Origin: JBBROS01 sp963792675
GTDB lineage: Bacteria; Pseudomonadota; Alphaproteobacteria; Acetobacterales; Acetobacteraceae
DNA: 64,000 bases
Direction: 5' to 3'
Assembly: GCA_963792675.1 (NCBI GenBank)
Contig: CAWBWT010000002.1
Location: forward strand, 744,001-808,000
Position numbers and translations under genes: made by a program. A model generated the notes under the pieces. It did no database searches, was not told where the DNA came from, and worked only from the letters and a program-made list of their open reading frames with translations. This document shows positions 43,337-52,258 of this stretch, piece by piece (positions within the stretch are counted from its first letter, which is position 1; each line of letters opens with the position of its first letter).

Positions 43337-44401
43337 TCAGACGCTCCGCAGCCAGTCCAGCAGTGGTGTCCACAAGGTGGCCGCCGCGCGCGGCCCGGCC
43401 GCCATGCCGATATGCCCCGACGCCGGCCGATGCACCACGGCGCCCGGGATCATGGCAGCCAAGGCGAGCGCGCTGGCCGGCGGCACGATCCGGTCCTGCC
43501 CCGGCACCGCCACGAAGCACGGCAGCGCCAGCCGCTCCGGCCGCACCGGCTCGGCCGCAACCCGCCACTCGCCCCGCGCCGGGGTGTTCGCGCCATACCA
43601 GCCGCCCATCGCCTCCCGCGCAACCGGCGCCGCCAAGGGTACACCGTCGTTCAGCCAGTCCTCCAGCGCGACGAACCGCATTGCCTTGTCGCTGGCCTGG
43701 TCCATGGCACCGAACGCGACGAACTTCTCTCTGATGCCGCTCCCGTCCAGGCCGGCGAACAGCGCCTGCAGCGCGTCCACCGGCAACGTCCCCGTGGCCT
43801 GCAGAAGGGGCTCCATGGCCGGCAGCAGCGCCCCGAGCCGCCGGGCTTCCCCCACATCTTCGGCATGGAAATCCCAAGGCGTCGCCAGCAGCGCCAAGGC
43901 CCGCACCCGGTCCGGCCGCCGCTGCGCCGCCGCCGCCGCCAGCATGCCGCCCATGCAGTACCCGGCGAGCATTACCGGGGCCCCCACCGCCGCGAGAGCC
44001 CGCTCCAGCGGGCCAGCAACATAGTCGGTCAACGTAAAAGTCCGCTCTACCAGGCCCGGCGCGCCCCAATCCAGCAGCAACGGCCGCACCGCATGCTCGG
44101 CCAGCCAGCGCAGCATCGACTGGCCCGGCAGCAGGTCCAGGATGTAAGCCCGGTTCACCAGGCTCGGCACGAACACCACCGGCATGTCGCCGGCACGCCC
44201 GTAATCCAGCAGCCGCGCCGCGCCCTCCGACCAGATCGCCGGCGGGTCGGGCAAGCTGCGTTGATAAGGGTGACGCCGGTAGGCGGCGATGCCGCGGACC
44301 AGCGCCGGATCGAGCGTCGCCGGATCAGCCGTGCGATTCGAGGCGCGCGAGCCGTCGTTCAAGCTCGGCAAGTTGGCCGCTAAGTCGTGCGATGAGGGCA
44401 T
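43337..44401 (-). CDS. PhaC-type poly-3-hydroxyalkanoate synthase / alpha-beta hydrolase
   Basis: About 354 residues from the ATG at 44401; the long reading to 44494 and TTG starts at 44371 or 44362 are also possible, and all overlap the small upstream gene. The alpha/beta-hydrolase core contains the lipase-like box GYCMGGMLAAAA with Cys as nucleophile, as in PhaC. Other PHA-synthase landmarks are VVFVPSLVNRAYILDLLPGQ, LLLDWGAP, LATPWDFH and the C-terminal His in ASGHIGMAAG. The length is that of class III/IV catalytic subunits rather than the 590-residue class I enzyme. It is next to phaA, phaB and divergent phaR. Confidence 0.82.
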   Translation of the reverse strand: MPSSHDLAANLPSLNDGSRASNRTADPATLDPALVRGIAAYRRHPYQRSLPDPPAIWSEGAARLLDYGRAGDMPVVFVPSLVNRAYILDLLPGQSMLRWLAEHAVRPLLLDWGAPGLVERTFTLTDYVAGPLERALAAVGAPVMLAGYCMGGMLAAAAAQRRPDRVRALALLATPWDFHAEDVGEARRLGALLPAMEPLLQATGTLPVDALQALFAGLDGSGIREKFVAFGAMDQASDKAMRFVALEDWLNDGVPLAAPVAREAMGGWYGANTPARGEWRVAAEPVRPERLALPCFVAVPGQDRIVPPASALALAAMIPGAVVHRPASGHIGMAAGPRAAATLWTPLLDWLRSV

Positions 44402-44687
44402 CCCGCCCATCAAGTGCAGCAGCAGCGGCCGCGGACCCCGCCGCCGCATCGGCCCCGGCAGATCCGCCCGAAGCGTCACGCCCGCCGTCGTCAACGGCCG
44501 CCGCGATCAGCGCCAGCGATCCGCGCGCCTGAGCGGCCCACATGTCCACCAGCCGCAGCACCGCATCCTGGCTTTCGCGGTCCAGTATCAGGGCGGCCAT
44601 TTCGCTGTGCCAAATCGTAATCCAGTCCTCGAGCAGCTCGAATGCCGCCGCTCCGCTGCCGGGCTGGCGGGAATCGGTGTTCGCCAT
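44325..44687 (-). CDS. Small PHA-synthase-associated protein (PhaE/phasin-like, uncertain)
   Basis: 120 residues. The N-terminal half (FELLEDWITIWHSEMAALIL, then VLRLVDMWAAQARGSLALI) is amphipathic helix, and the C-terminus (ALIARLSGQLAELERRLARLE) is a coiled coil. No conserved catalytic residues are visible. Its position directly upstream of the synthase, overlapping its start region, resembles the PhaE or PhaR-subunit partner of class III/IV synthases, but the sequence match is weak, so this is an inference from context. It is divergent from phaR across 73 bp. Confidence 0.6.
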   Translation of the reverse strand: MANTDSRQPGSGAAAFELLEDWITIWHSEMAALILDRESQDAVLRLVDMWAAQARGSLALIAAAVDDGGRDASGGSAGADAAAGSAAAAAALDGRDALIARLSGQLAELERRLARLESHG

Positions 44688-44760
44688 CGCTTAATTGCTT
44701 CTTGTCGCCCATGCTGCATGTGCGTGATACACTCAACCAAGACAAGCGCCAGAGGCAAGC

Positions 44761-45528
44761 ATGGCCGAGAGCCCCCCCAACACCGCCGACACCGTCCCGC
44801 AGCGCCCACCCGTCGTGGTCAAAAAATACGCCAATCGACGCCTCTACAACACCGAAACGTCCAGCTACATCACACTCGACAACCTGGCCGACATGGTCCG
44901 CCTCGGCCGCGACTTCGTGGTCTACGATGCCAAGACGGGCGACGACATCACCCGCAGCGTGCTGACGCAGATCATCGTCGAGGAAGAAAGCAAGGGCACC
45001 TCGATGCTGCCCATCAACTTCCTGCGCCAGCTCATCGGCTTCTACGGCGACAGCCTGCAGGGCGTGGTCCCGCGCTACCTCGAATCGGCGATGTCGAACT
45101 TCGCGCGGCAGCAGCAGCAGATGCGCCAGGTGATGCAGCAGACCTTCACCCCGTTCCTGCCGATGGGCGTCGACGAGCTGAGCCGCCAGAACATCGCGTT
45201 GATGGAACGAGCGATGGCAATGTTCAATCCGTTCCACCGCCCGGGCGAGGGCGGCAAGACGGCCGAGACACCGGCGGGACCGCCTCAGCACGGACAAGCC
45301 CCCGCATCCGGCGAAACCGACGCGTTGCGCCGCGAGATCGAGAGCCTCCAAGCCCAGCTCGCGATCGCCCGGGCCGAGGCGGTCGTGCAGGCTGCGCCAG
45401 TGCCGGCAGCCGCGCCGCCCAGCACCGTGGCGCCCAACTTCGGGATCTCGCCCCCCAGCGCCGCCGAGCCGACGCCGGCCTCCCCCTTGGCCGTCCCCCG
45501 CCGGGTGCGCAGCGCCCGCAAATCTTGA
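44761..45528 (+). CDS. phaR: Polyhydroxyalkanoate synthesis repressor PhaR
   Basis: 255 residues. The N-terminal PHB_acc_N domain is unmistakable: VVVKKYANRRLYNTETSSYI, then TLDNLADMVRLGRDFVVYDA. The PHB_acc repeat follows at about residues 80-140 (LTQIIVEEESKGTSMLPINF), and the C-terminal third is Ala/Pro-rich with a short coiled coil (RREIESLQAQLAIARAEA). PhaR binds both DNA and PHB granules and controls phasin and synthase genes. It is divergent from the synthase operon, so the 73-bp gap is the likely operator region. Confidence 0.95.
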   Translation: MAESPPNTADTVPQRPPVVVKKYANRRLYNTETSSYITLDNLADMVRLGRDFVVYDAKTGDDITRSVLTQIIVEEESKGTSMLPINFLRQLIGFYGDSLQGVVPRYLESAMSNFARQQQQMRQVMQQTFTPFLPMGVDELSRQNIALMERAMAMFNPFHRPGEGGKTAETPAGPPQHGQAPASGETDALRREIESLQAQLAIARAEAVVQAAPVPAAAPPSTVAPNFGISPPSAAEPTPASPLAVPRRVRSARKS

Positions 45529-45615
45529 TCGCCCGGGGCTGCAACCCGGTTCGGTAACACAGCGACTTGACCACCTGGCGGCAATCGGGCCGACAACGGC
45601 AGCGTTGTATGCCCA

Positions 45616-46116
45616 ATGCCAGGGGATCAAGCGTTGATGAATGCACTCGAACCAATCGACCTGCTCGAGCGGGTGGTCGTCGCAGAGGAGGAAAGCTCTT
45701 CTCGCGCCGCCGCTATGGACCATCACGTGGGCGCCCGCATTCGAGAACGCCGGACCATGCTTGGTATCTCGCAGCAGCAGCTCGCGCAGACGATCGGGGT
45801 CACCTACCAACAGGCCCACAAGTACGAGCGCGGGCTGAACCGGATCTCGGCGGGCCGCCTCTACGAAATCGCCCTGGCTTTAGGCGTGAAGGTGAACTGG
45901 TTCTTTGAAGGCTTCGTCGACGACCCACTGCCGCCGGAGTTGACGGCCCGGCAGCGTATGTGCCTGGAGCTGGCGCGGAACTTCGCCGCCATCGACAACG
46001 CCAAGCATCAGGAAGCCCTCAGTCAACTGGCCCGTGCCCTGGCCGCCCAATCCGCGCCCCGCCGCGGGGTCGGAGACGACCCGGCGCCGGTGTCCGAGGC
46101 CGTCGCGGGACGCTGA
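45616..46116 (+). CDS. XRE-family transcriptional regulator
   Basis: 166 residues from the ATG at 45616, or 159 from the ATG at 45637. The helix-turn-helix is at about residues 38-90: RIRERRTMLGISQQQLAQ, then TYQQAHKYERGLNRIS and LYEIALALGVKVNWFFEGF. This matches a widespread alphaproteobacterial SinR/HipB-type regulator that carries a C-terminal helical tail. Its targets are unknown; it lies between phaR and a convergent DUF2125 gene. Confidence 0.85.
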   Translation: MPGDQALMNALEPIDLLERVVVAEEESSSRAAAMDHHVGARIRERRTMLGISQQQLAQTIGVTYQQAHKYERGLNRISAGRLYEIALALGVKVNWFFEGFVDDPLPPELTARQRMCLELARNFAAIDNAKHQEALSQLARALAAQSAPRRGVGDDPAPVSEAVAGR

Positions 46117-46151
46117 CCCGCGCTCGGTCGGGCCCGGTCAGCGGCCCCGCT

Positions 46152-47173
46152 TCACGGCCAGACGACCGTCGCCAGCCGGGCAATCGGAAAGCCGGCCACC
46201 GCCACGATGCGGTCGGCGAGGACGACAGGCAGCCGGATCGGCCCTGCCCCCGCCGCCAGCACCAGCAAACCGAGCACCGCGCGAATGGCCGAAGCCGGCC
46301 CGGGCGGCAAGACGCCCTCTCGCGATATCGCATCCACCAGGGCAGGGGCGCCGTCGATGAGCAGGACGGCTTGCCCGACCGGCTGCAGGTCCGCGTCCAA
46401 TCCCCCGTCACCCGACCCGGTCGCATGCAGCGGGCCCCAGCGCACTTCCAGCGACGATGCCGTGACACGCCCCCCTCGCGCGCGCCACATCGCAGCCGCC
46501 GATGCCGTCGGGGTCGCGGCCGGGAGCGGCGGAGTGCTCGAGACGGCGGCCGACGCGTCGGAGGCTCGAGTTCGAACGGCGCCGGAAGCGGTGGCGACAA
46601 GCGAACATCCGTGGCCGATATCTCCACCCCCGCCGGCGTCCCACGCCCGATCACGGCATCGACCCGGATCGGACGCGCCGCATCGATCACCAGGGCGCGC
46701 GCTTCGAACGTCCACGGCCCGCCGGCAAATGGGATTCGAAACGCGGCCCGGTCGGCTCGCCAATGGAGCCCCAATTCCGGACCTGACCCGATCTCCTGTT
46801 CCCCCAGGGCCGATACGTGCAAGGCGGCGGGGTCGCCCGGCGTCAAGATCACATCGACCTGTTCCGCTTTCCATTGCAGGGGGCCGTCGGCGCCGCCGCG
46901 GCTCGCGGCCACGCCGTTCAGGCGGACGGTCGCGGCCCACGGCCAGCCCGCCCGGCGGTATTGCGCAGTCTGCAAGGTCCAACCCGACGCGGCCGCCTCC
47001 GCGAAGAAGCCCGGCAACGCCAACTCGATCCACTCGGTCGCAATCAACCAGACACCGGTATGCAATGCCGTGAGAACAAGCAGGATGCCGGCCAAAGACC
47101 GCGTCCACCGTCCGGCAAAGGGGCGCTTCGGCGCGAGATCAGGCACGGAGCGCGCCCGATAGCTGCACGCCAT
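46152..47173 (-). pseudogene. DUF2125 envelope protein, frameshifted
   Basis: From the ATG at 47173 a basic N-terminus and one anchor (WTRSLAGILLVLTALHTGVW) lead into the DUF2125 fold (GFFAEAAASGWTLQTAQYRR, WKAEQVDVILTPGDPAALHV). Near 46550-46580 the frame becomes Arg/Pro-rich nonsense, while the neighbouring frame continues sensibly from about SSTPPLPAATP through VLLIDGAPALVDAISREG to IARLATVVWP, the normal family end. A one-base deletion would explain it. DUF2125 proteins are anchored in the periplasm; function unknown. An upstream in-frame GTG/ATG at 47209 is less likely. Confidence 0.75.
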
Positions 47174-47424
47174 CCACAGCGCCGCCGCCGAGGAAACAGG
47201 TTTTGACAAGAGACAACAGATTTACTACGCCACCGGCCACGTCGCTGCACCGCGGCAGCCCGATCACACAAGCAATCAAGCTGTTACGACAGTTTTTCCT
47301 TCCGGCGTCGTCAAAGTTGCAAGGGTGCCCGAAAGCGCTGGTTAACAGAGATTTGTTAGGAATGGTTGCTTCACCCGCGCGTCTCCCCACCCCGCGCCAT
47401 ACCGCGGTTGAACCGCCCACAGGC

Positions 47425-48135
47425 TTATCCACAGGCGGACATCTTTCTCGAACCGTTGATCCATGATTGACGGAGTGTGACCAGCAACTGCTTCTGCCCG
47501 TCGCGCGCCGTGATCGGCGGGCTGATGACGATATGCACCAAGCCGGGCCGCTTGATGAATGCTTCGCGCCCCCAAAGCCGGCCCGAATCCGTCGAGACGG
47601 GGATCACCGGCAGCCCGGTCCGCGCTGCCAGCGCTGCGATCCCCGGCCGCAGCGGCGCATCGATTCCATGCTCGACCCGAGTTCCTTCCGGGAAAATCAC
47701 GATCTGCCGGCCATCCGCAACGGCGCGTTCGGCGCCCTTCAGCAATGTTTTGATGGCCGAGAACCCAGCCGCCCGGTCGAGCTTGATCTGTCCCGACACC
47801 CGCAGCAGCGGCCCGACAAGCGGCCAGTTCGCGAGTTCCGCCTTATACACATACGCGACCCGCGGCACGATCAGCAGCCAGACCAGCGTGTCGAACGCGG
47901 ACTGATGCTGCGACGCGATCAGCGCCGCGCCGGCCGGAAGATGGTCCCGCCCGATGACGACGTAACGGATCCCGCACAGCACCCGTGCCCCGCCCAGCAA
48001 GGTGCGGGCCCAAAGCTGAGCCAGCCAAAGCGCCCGGTCCGGCGCGAATACCCGCACCCCGATCCCGAAAAGGCCGAGCGCGATCGTCGCAGCCACGAAC
48101 CACACATTGAAGACTGTCGAGCGCAGCCAGATCAT
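47425..48135 (-). CDS. plsC: 1-acyl-sn-glycerol-3-phosphate acyltransferase
   Basis: 236 residues. An N-terminal membrane segment (FNVWFVAATIALGLFGIGV) precedes the acyltransferase motifs: block I HQSAFDTLVW (HX4D), block II LLRVSGQIKLDRA, block III FPEGTRVEHG and block IV LPVIPVSTDSG. It acylates lysophosphatidic acid to phosphatidic acid at the inner membrane. The stop is TAA at 47425. It overlaps the upstream DUF218 gene by 4 bp, indicating an operon with the fts genes further upstream. Confidence 0.92.
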   Translation of the reverse strand: MIWLRSTVFNVWFVAATIALGLFGIGVRVFAPDRALWLAQLWARTLLGGARVLCGIRYVVIGRDHLPAGAALIASQHQSAFDTLVWLLIVPRVAYVYKAELANWPLVGPLLRVSGQIKLDRAAGFSAIKTLLKGAERAVADGRQIVIFPEGTRVEHGIDAPLRPGIAALAARTGLPVIPVSTDSGRLWGREAFIKRPGLVHIVISPPITARDGQKQLLVTLRQSWINGSRKMSACG

Positions 48136-48773
48136 CGCCCGGCCGGCTCAGGCCGCCGCAACAGCCCGAGGCGCACGACCCCGAGCCGCACGACCCCGAG
48201 CCGCACCAGCAGGTACTTGTCATACTCATTGGCCATGATCCGCAACGTGCTCATCTCCAAACCGCCTCGCAGTGCCGGGGGGCGCACCGGCACGGGGTAT
48301 AGCGCGACCCCGGGCAAGGCGCGCCCGATCTCGAGCAGCGCGCGCCACATGTGATACCCGGCCGTCACCACCAGCAGGCTGCGCACGCCATGCGACCGGG
48401 CCCATGACGCGGTTTCTTCCGCATTGCCCAGCGTCGTCAAGGCCGAGCGGCCCAAAGTGACGCGCCCGGCCTGCTCCGTCGACAAGCGGCCGTGCCGGTC
48501 GAGCTCGGCCAGGTCGGTGCCCCGGGCCACCCCGGAGATCAGCAGCAGCGGCGCCTTGCCCGCGATCAGCAGGCCGAGCGCGGTGTCGACCCGATCCGCC
48601 CCGCCGGTCAGCGCGACGATTGCGTCGGCTTGCGGCGCCGGCTCCGCTTCGGCCCGCGCCGCACGGTCGAACGCCGCAAAACCGGCCGCCCAAACCGCCC
48701 CGGCCAGCAGCAGCAGCAGGCCGGCCCGCCCGGCCCACCGCACCGCCCGACTCACGGCAGCCGGCGCAGCCAT
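48132..48773 (-). CDS. DUF218/YdcF-family (SanA/ElyC-like) membrane protein
   Basis: 213 residues. One N-terminal span (AGLLLLLAGAVWAAGFAAF) precedes a DUF218 domain: DAIVALTGGADRVDTALGLL, LLISGVARGTDLAEL, LGRSALTTLGNAEETASWA and GVRSLLVVTAGYHMWRAL. The family is linked to envelope barrier function and vancomycin exclusion. A short in-frame tandem DNA repeat near the C-terminus yields RLGVVRLGVVRLG. It overlaps plsC by 4 bp and ftsX by 22 bp. Confidence 0.85.
   Translation of the reverse strand: MAAPAAVSRAVRWAGRAGLLLLLAGAVWAAGFAAFDRAARAEAEPAPQADAIVALTGGADRVDTALGLLIAGKAPLLLISGVARGTDLAELDRHGRLSTEQAGRVTLGRSALTTLGNAEETASWARSHGVRSLLVVTAGYHMWRALLEIGRALPGVALYPVPVRPPALRGGLEMSTLRIMANEYDKYLLVRLGVVRLGVVRLGLLRRPEPAGR
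48173..48206. repeat. 15-bp tandem repeat within the DUF218 gene
   Basis: GCACGACCCCGAGCC occurs twice exactly (48173-48187, 48188-48202) with a 4-bp partial third unit. In the minus-strand gene it encodes RLGVV repeats in frame, so copy-number changes would add or remove five residues without a frameshift. Confidence 0.9.
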
Positions 48774-49609
48774 CGCCGGACGGTCGCCTGCGCCGTCACC
48801 CAGCCGATCGCGACCGCCAACACCGGCAATGCCAGCAGTCCGAACCAGAGTCCCGTCGGCATCGCCAGCACCAGCGCGGCAACGCCGTCCGGCGGCTCGC
48901 CCCCGCCCAGCGGCGCCGCCAACCCGGTCAGCCGCAACAAAACCGGCAGCGCCAGCACTGCACCGGCAACGGCGCCGGCCGCGGCGCGCTGCGTGGCCCG
49001 GCGCGCGAACCGTCCGGCAATGAACCCGTCGGTCGCGCCCAGCCCGTGCACGATTTCGATCGTCTCACGCCGCGCCGAAAGTCCCGCCCGCGTTGCCACC
49101 ATCACCACCGCCACCGCCACCACCGCCACCACGGCCATCGCCAGCGCCGCGCAGGCCTGCAGGTTGCGAGCCAGACCCGACAGCCGGCGGACCCAGACAT
49201 CCTGGCTTTCGACCAACGTCCCCGGCGCCACCACCGTCAGCCGGCTCGCCAGCGCCGCCGCCTCGAACGCCGGGTCGGCCACGCGCACCGCCACCACCGC
49301 CGGCAACGGCACCGCGATCCGGCCCGGCCCGCTGCCCAGCCAAGGCCGCAACAGCGCCTGCAACTCGGCGTCCTCCAAGGCCCGCGCTTGCAGCACGCCG
49401 GGCGTGCCGCGCACGACATCCAGCACCCGCGCCAGGCGGCCGCCGACCTCCGCATCCGGCACCTGCACCGTTAGCGCCGCGGCCGCGCCCTGCTGCCAGT
49501 GCTGCGCCAGCGCCGACGCGCCCATCACCCCCGCCATCGCCAGCGCCGCCAGGAACGCCATCGCCCCCACCAGCACCGGCAGCAGCCGGTCCGACAGCGC
49601 CCGCCGCAA
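48752..49609 (-). CDS. ftsX: Cell division protein FtsX
   Basis: 285 residues from a TTG at 49609. Four spans are visible (about 10-32, 165-188, 218-240, 255-275), with the extracellular domain between the first two and the juxtamembrane GLSARRETIEIVHGLGATDG typical of FtsX. It couples FtsE to periplasmic peptidoglycan amidases. The start is doubtful: in-frame sequence continues 20 codons upstream to the ftsE stop with no canonical start, while an ATG overlapping the ftsE stop (49677) is in another frame. A small indel near 49650 could therefore have separated the true start. Confidence 0.85.
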   Translation of the reverse strand: MRRALSDRLLPVLVGAMAFLAALAMAGVMGASALAQHWQQGAAAALTVQVPDAEVGGRLARVLDVVRGTPGVLQARALEDAELQALLRPWLGSGPGRIAVPLPAVVAVRVADPAFEAAALASRLTVVAPGTLVESQDVWVRRLSGLARNLQACAALAMAVVAVVAVAVVMVATRAGLSARRETIEIVHGLGATDGFIAGRFARRATQRAAAGAVAGAVLALPVLLRLTGLAAPLGGGEPPDGVAALVLAMPTGLWFGLLALPVLAVAIGWVTAQATVRRWLRRLP

Positions 49610-49669
49610 GCCGAGGTCGTCCGAGCCAGGCGGCCGCAGCCGGACCGGCTTGGCGTCCCGGACCCGAAT

Positions 49670-50338
49670 TTAGTCATCCCGCACCAACTGCCCCTCGTGC
49701 AGCTGCAGCGTATGGGCGGGGTGTCGCGCCACCAGCGCGTCGTTATGGGTCGCGACGATCACCGTCGCGCCCAGCCGGTTCATCTCCGCGAACAGCTGCA
49801 TCAGCCGGCCCGCCTGCACGTCGTCCAGGTTGCCGGTCGGCTCGTCCGCCAGCAGCAGCGACGGCCGCCCCACCACGGCGCGGGCGATCGCCACCCGTTG
49901 CTGCTCGCCCCCCGACAGCTCGGCCGGCCGCTGCGCCATCTTGCGCGACAGCCCCACCCAGGCCAGCAGCTCGGTCGCGTCCACCCGCACCTGGCCCTCG
50001 GGCCGGCCCGCCAGCCGCAGCGGCAGCGCCACGTTGTCGAACGCCGAAAGGTGCGGCAGCAGGCGGAAATCCTGGAACACCATGCCGATATGCCGCCGCA
50101 ACTCCGGCAGTTGCCGCCGTGGCACGTGCCCGATCGAGGTGCCCAGCAACGTCAGCACCCCGGAACTCGGCCGCACTGCGACATGCAGCAGCCGCAACAG
50201 GCTGGTCTTGCCTGCCCCCGACGCGCCCAGCAGCCAGCGGAACCCGCCCTCCGGCACCTGGAACGACAGGTCGTGCAGCACCTCGGCGCCGCGACCCGCG
50301 GGACCGTAGCGCAACCCCACCCCCTCCGCCTCGACCAT
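49670..50338 (-). CDS. ftsE: Cell division ATP-binding protein FtsE
   Basis: 222 residues from the ATG at 50338, the standard FtsE length; a longer reading to 50428 is not needed. Motifs: Walker A LLGASGAGKTSLL, Q-loop MVFQDFRLLPHLSAF, ABC signature ELSGGEQQRVAIAR, Walker B LLLADEPTGNLDD and His-switch VIVATHNDALV. It drives FtsX at the division septum. It is divergent from the zinc-ribbon gene with about 155 bp between starts and precedes ftsX in the same operon. Confidence 0.95.
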   Translation of the reverse strand: MVEAEGVGLRYGPAGRGAEVLHDLSFQVPEGGFRWLLGASGAGKTSLLRLLHVAVRPSSGVLTLLGTSIGHVPRRQLPELRRHIGMVFQDFRLLPHLSAFDNVALPLRLAGRPEGQVRVDATELLAWVGLSRKMAQRPAELSGGEQQRVAIARAVVGRPSLLLADEPTGNLDDVQAGRLMQLFAEMNRLGATVIVATHNDALVARHPAHTLQLHEGQLVRDD

Positions 50339-50493
50339 GCTCGACCACCTACCCCGGACGCGCCGGGCGCCCGCCGATCCCCGACTCGGTGCGGGCCCGG
50401 CGCCGTCAACCTTGTGCCACGTTGCCACCGGAGCGGGGAACAGGCCGCGCCCGGCCCTGTTCAGCGCAAGGTGCAGCCTGTATTGCCGAAACG

Positions 50494-50940
50494 ATGAGGA
50501 TCGTTTGCCCGACCTGCAGCGCCGCCTACGAGATCCCGCCGGAGCGTGTCGCGCCGGGCCGCCCGGTGCGCTGCGCCCGCTGCGCCGGGACCTGGGTGCC
50601 GCTGCCCGTTTCGGTCGTCACCGTGCCCGACACCCAGGCCCGCCGCGAGCCCGACCCGGACCCTCCCTCGGTCGAGGCGGGGACGCCGCCCGAGTTCGAG
50701 TTCGACCCGACCGGGCCGGTCGCACCGGCCGCACCGGTCCGCGCGCCGGCTTACAAGCGGTTCATCCCGTCCTGGCCGCCGTCCGAGCCGGCCCTGCTGC
50801 TCGGCGCCTGGATCCTGACCGCGCTCATCCTGCTCACCGCCGGCTGGATCGTCGTGGCCCGCCGCGCCGAGATCGTCCAGGTGTGGCCGCCCAGCGAGCG
50901 GGTCTACGCCGCGCTGGGCCTGCTCCCGCGGCCGGATTGA
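50494..50940 (+). CDS. Zinc-ribbon (MJ0042-type) membrane protein
   Basis: 148 residues from the ATG at 50494. The N-terminal zinc ribbon IVCPTCSAAYEIPPERVAPG then VRCARCAGTW holds CxxC...CxxC, the MJ0042/zinc_ribbon_5 pattern. A Pro/Glu-rich linker (about 45-90) precedes one span (LLLGAWILTALILLTAGWIV). Such proteins are common next to ftsE in alphaproteobacteria and may help assemble the division machinery, but no activity is proven. It converges with the M20 gene with a 14-bp gap. Confidence 0.85.
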   Translation: MRIVCPTCSAAYEIPPERVAPGRPVRCARCAGTWVPLPVSVVTVPDTQARREPDPDPPSVEAGTPPEFEFDPTGPVAPAAPVRAPAYKRFIPSWPPSEPALLLGAWILTALILLTAGWIVVARRAEIVQVWPPSERVYAALGLLPRPD

Positions 50941-50954
50941 CCGGCGCGCCGGGA

Positions 50955-52133
50955 TCAGCCGAGCGACAGCTCCCGTTCCACCAAACGCACCCAGTAAGCG
51001 GTCCCGAACGGGATCGCCTCGTCGTTGAAATCGTAGGTCGGCGTGTGCAGGCCGGTGCTCGCACCGTTTCCGAGCATGATGAAGGCGCCGGGCTTGGCTT
51101 GCAGCATGAACGCGAAATCCTCGCCGCCGGTGATTGCTTCGTCGTTCAGCTCCACCGCCTCCTCGCCGACCAGCGTCGTCGCCGCGGCAGCCGCGACTGC
51201 GGTCTGCTCGGCGTGGTTGACCAGGGGCGTCGTGCCCCAGGCGATGGAGAACTCGGCCGTGGCGCCGTGGAGCGCCGCCAGACCGTGCGCCAACTCCGCC
51301 ATCCGCTGGTCGAGGATCGCCTGCGTCGCCGGTGTGAAGCAGCGTGCGGTGCCGGCCAGCACGAGCGACGACGGCATCACGTTCACCGCCTGGTCCGACC
51401 CGCCGCCGATATGGCCCACCGAGATCACCGCCGTTTCCAGTGGCGGCACGTTGCGGCCGACGATCGTCTGCAGCGCGAGCACGTAATGCGCCTGCACCAC
51501 GCTCAGATCCGCCGCCAGATGCGGCCCGGCGCCGCCATGGCCGCCATTGCCGCGGAACGTCGCCCGCCACCCCGACGTGCCTGCCAGATAGGGCCCCGGC
51601 CGGATCGCGAACTGACCCACCGGCAAGCCCGGCACGTTGTGCATGCCGTAGACGCTGTCGACCGGGAAGCGGTCGAACAACCCGTCGGCCAGCATCCGCT
51701 TGGCGCCGCCGCGGCCTTCCTCGGCCGGCTGGAAGATCAGCTGCACCGTGCCGCTGAAGTCGCGCGTCGCCGCCAGGTGCTTGGCCGCGCCCAGCAGCAT
51801 GGTGGTATGCCCGTCATGGCCACACGCATGCATGGTGCCGGGCGTGGTCGAGGCGTGGCCCGCCCCGGTCGCCTCGTGAATTGCCAGCGCGTCCATGTCC
51901 GCGCGCAGCCCGATCGCCCGCTGCCCCGGCCGCTTGCCCTGGATGGTGCCGACGACGCCGGTGCCGCCGACCCGTTCGGTGACGTCCACGCCCCATTCGC
52001 GCAACTTCGCCGCCACCAGGCCGGCGGTGCGCTCCTCCTCGAGCCCCATTTCCGGATGGGCGTGGATGTCGCGGCGGATCGCGGTCAGCTCGGCTTGCTG
52101 GCTGAGGAGCGCTTCGATCAGCGGGTCGGTCAT
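50955..52133 (-). CDS. M20-family amidohydrolase (hippurate hydrolase-like)
   Basis: 392 residues from the ATG at 52133. Metal ligands are in MHACGHDGHTTM, QPAEEGRGGAKRML and the later His in GNGGHGGAGPH; the dimerisation domain carries VISVGHIGGGSDQAVNVMPS and the end has EAITGGEDFAFML. It hydrolyses N-acyl amino acids or aromatic amides. The product is cytoplasmic. It is divergent from the LLM-type gene with 125 bp between the starts. Confidence 0.9.
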   Translation of the reverse strand: MTDPLIEALLSQQAELTAIRRDIHAHPEMGLEEERTAGLVAAKLREWGVDVTERVGGTGVVGTIQGKRPGQRAIGLRADMDALAIHEATGAGHASTTPGTMHACGHDGHTTMLLGAAKHLAATRDFSGTVQLIFQPAEEGRGGAKRMLADGLFDRFPVDSVYGMHNVPGLPVGQFAIRPGPYLAGTSGWRATFRGNGGHGGAGPHLAADLSVVQAHYVLALQTIVGRNVPPLETAVISVGHIGGGSDQAVNVMPSSLVLAGTARCFTPATQAILDQRMAELAHGLAALHGATAEFSIAWGTTPLVNHAEQTAVAAAAATTLVGEEAVELNDEAITGGEDFAFMLQAKPGAFIMLGNGASTGLHTPTYDFNDEAIPFGTAYWVRLVERELSLG

Positions 52134-52258
52134 GACGGGATGCTCGTGTTGCTGCAACTGGCAGCCTCCCCGCATCGGCGGGCGCGCGCAAGAGAGTTGG
52201 CCGCGCCGCGCCGCTCTCGGCTAGAGTTGGTGGCAAGAACGCGAACGAGGATGCGCCC

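Noticed and set aside
47425..47433. TTATCCACA, a DnaA-box sequence next to A/T-rich DNA (47200-47380)
   Set aside because: It is a single box that overlaps the plsC stop, with no cluster of boxes and no replication genes nearby, so an origin is not supported.
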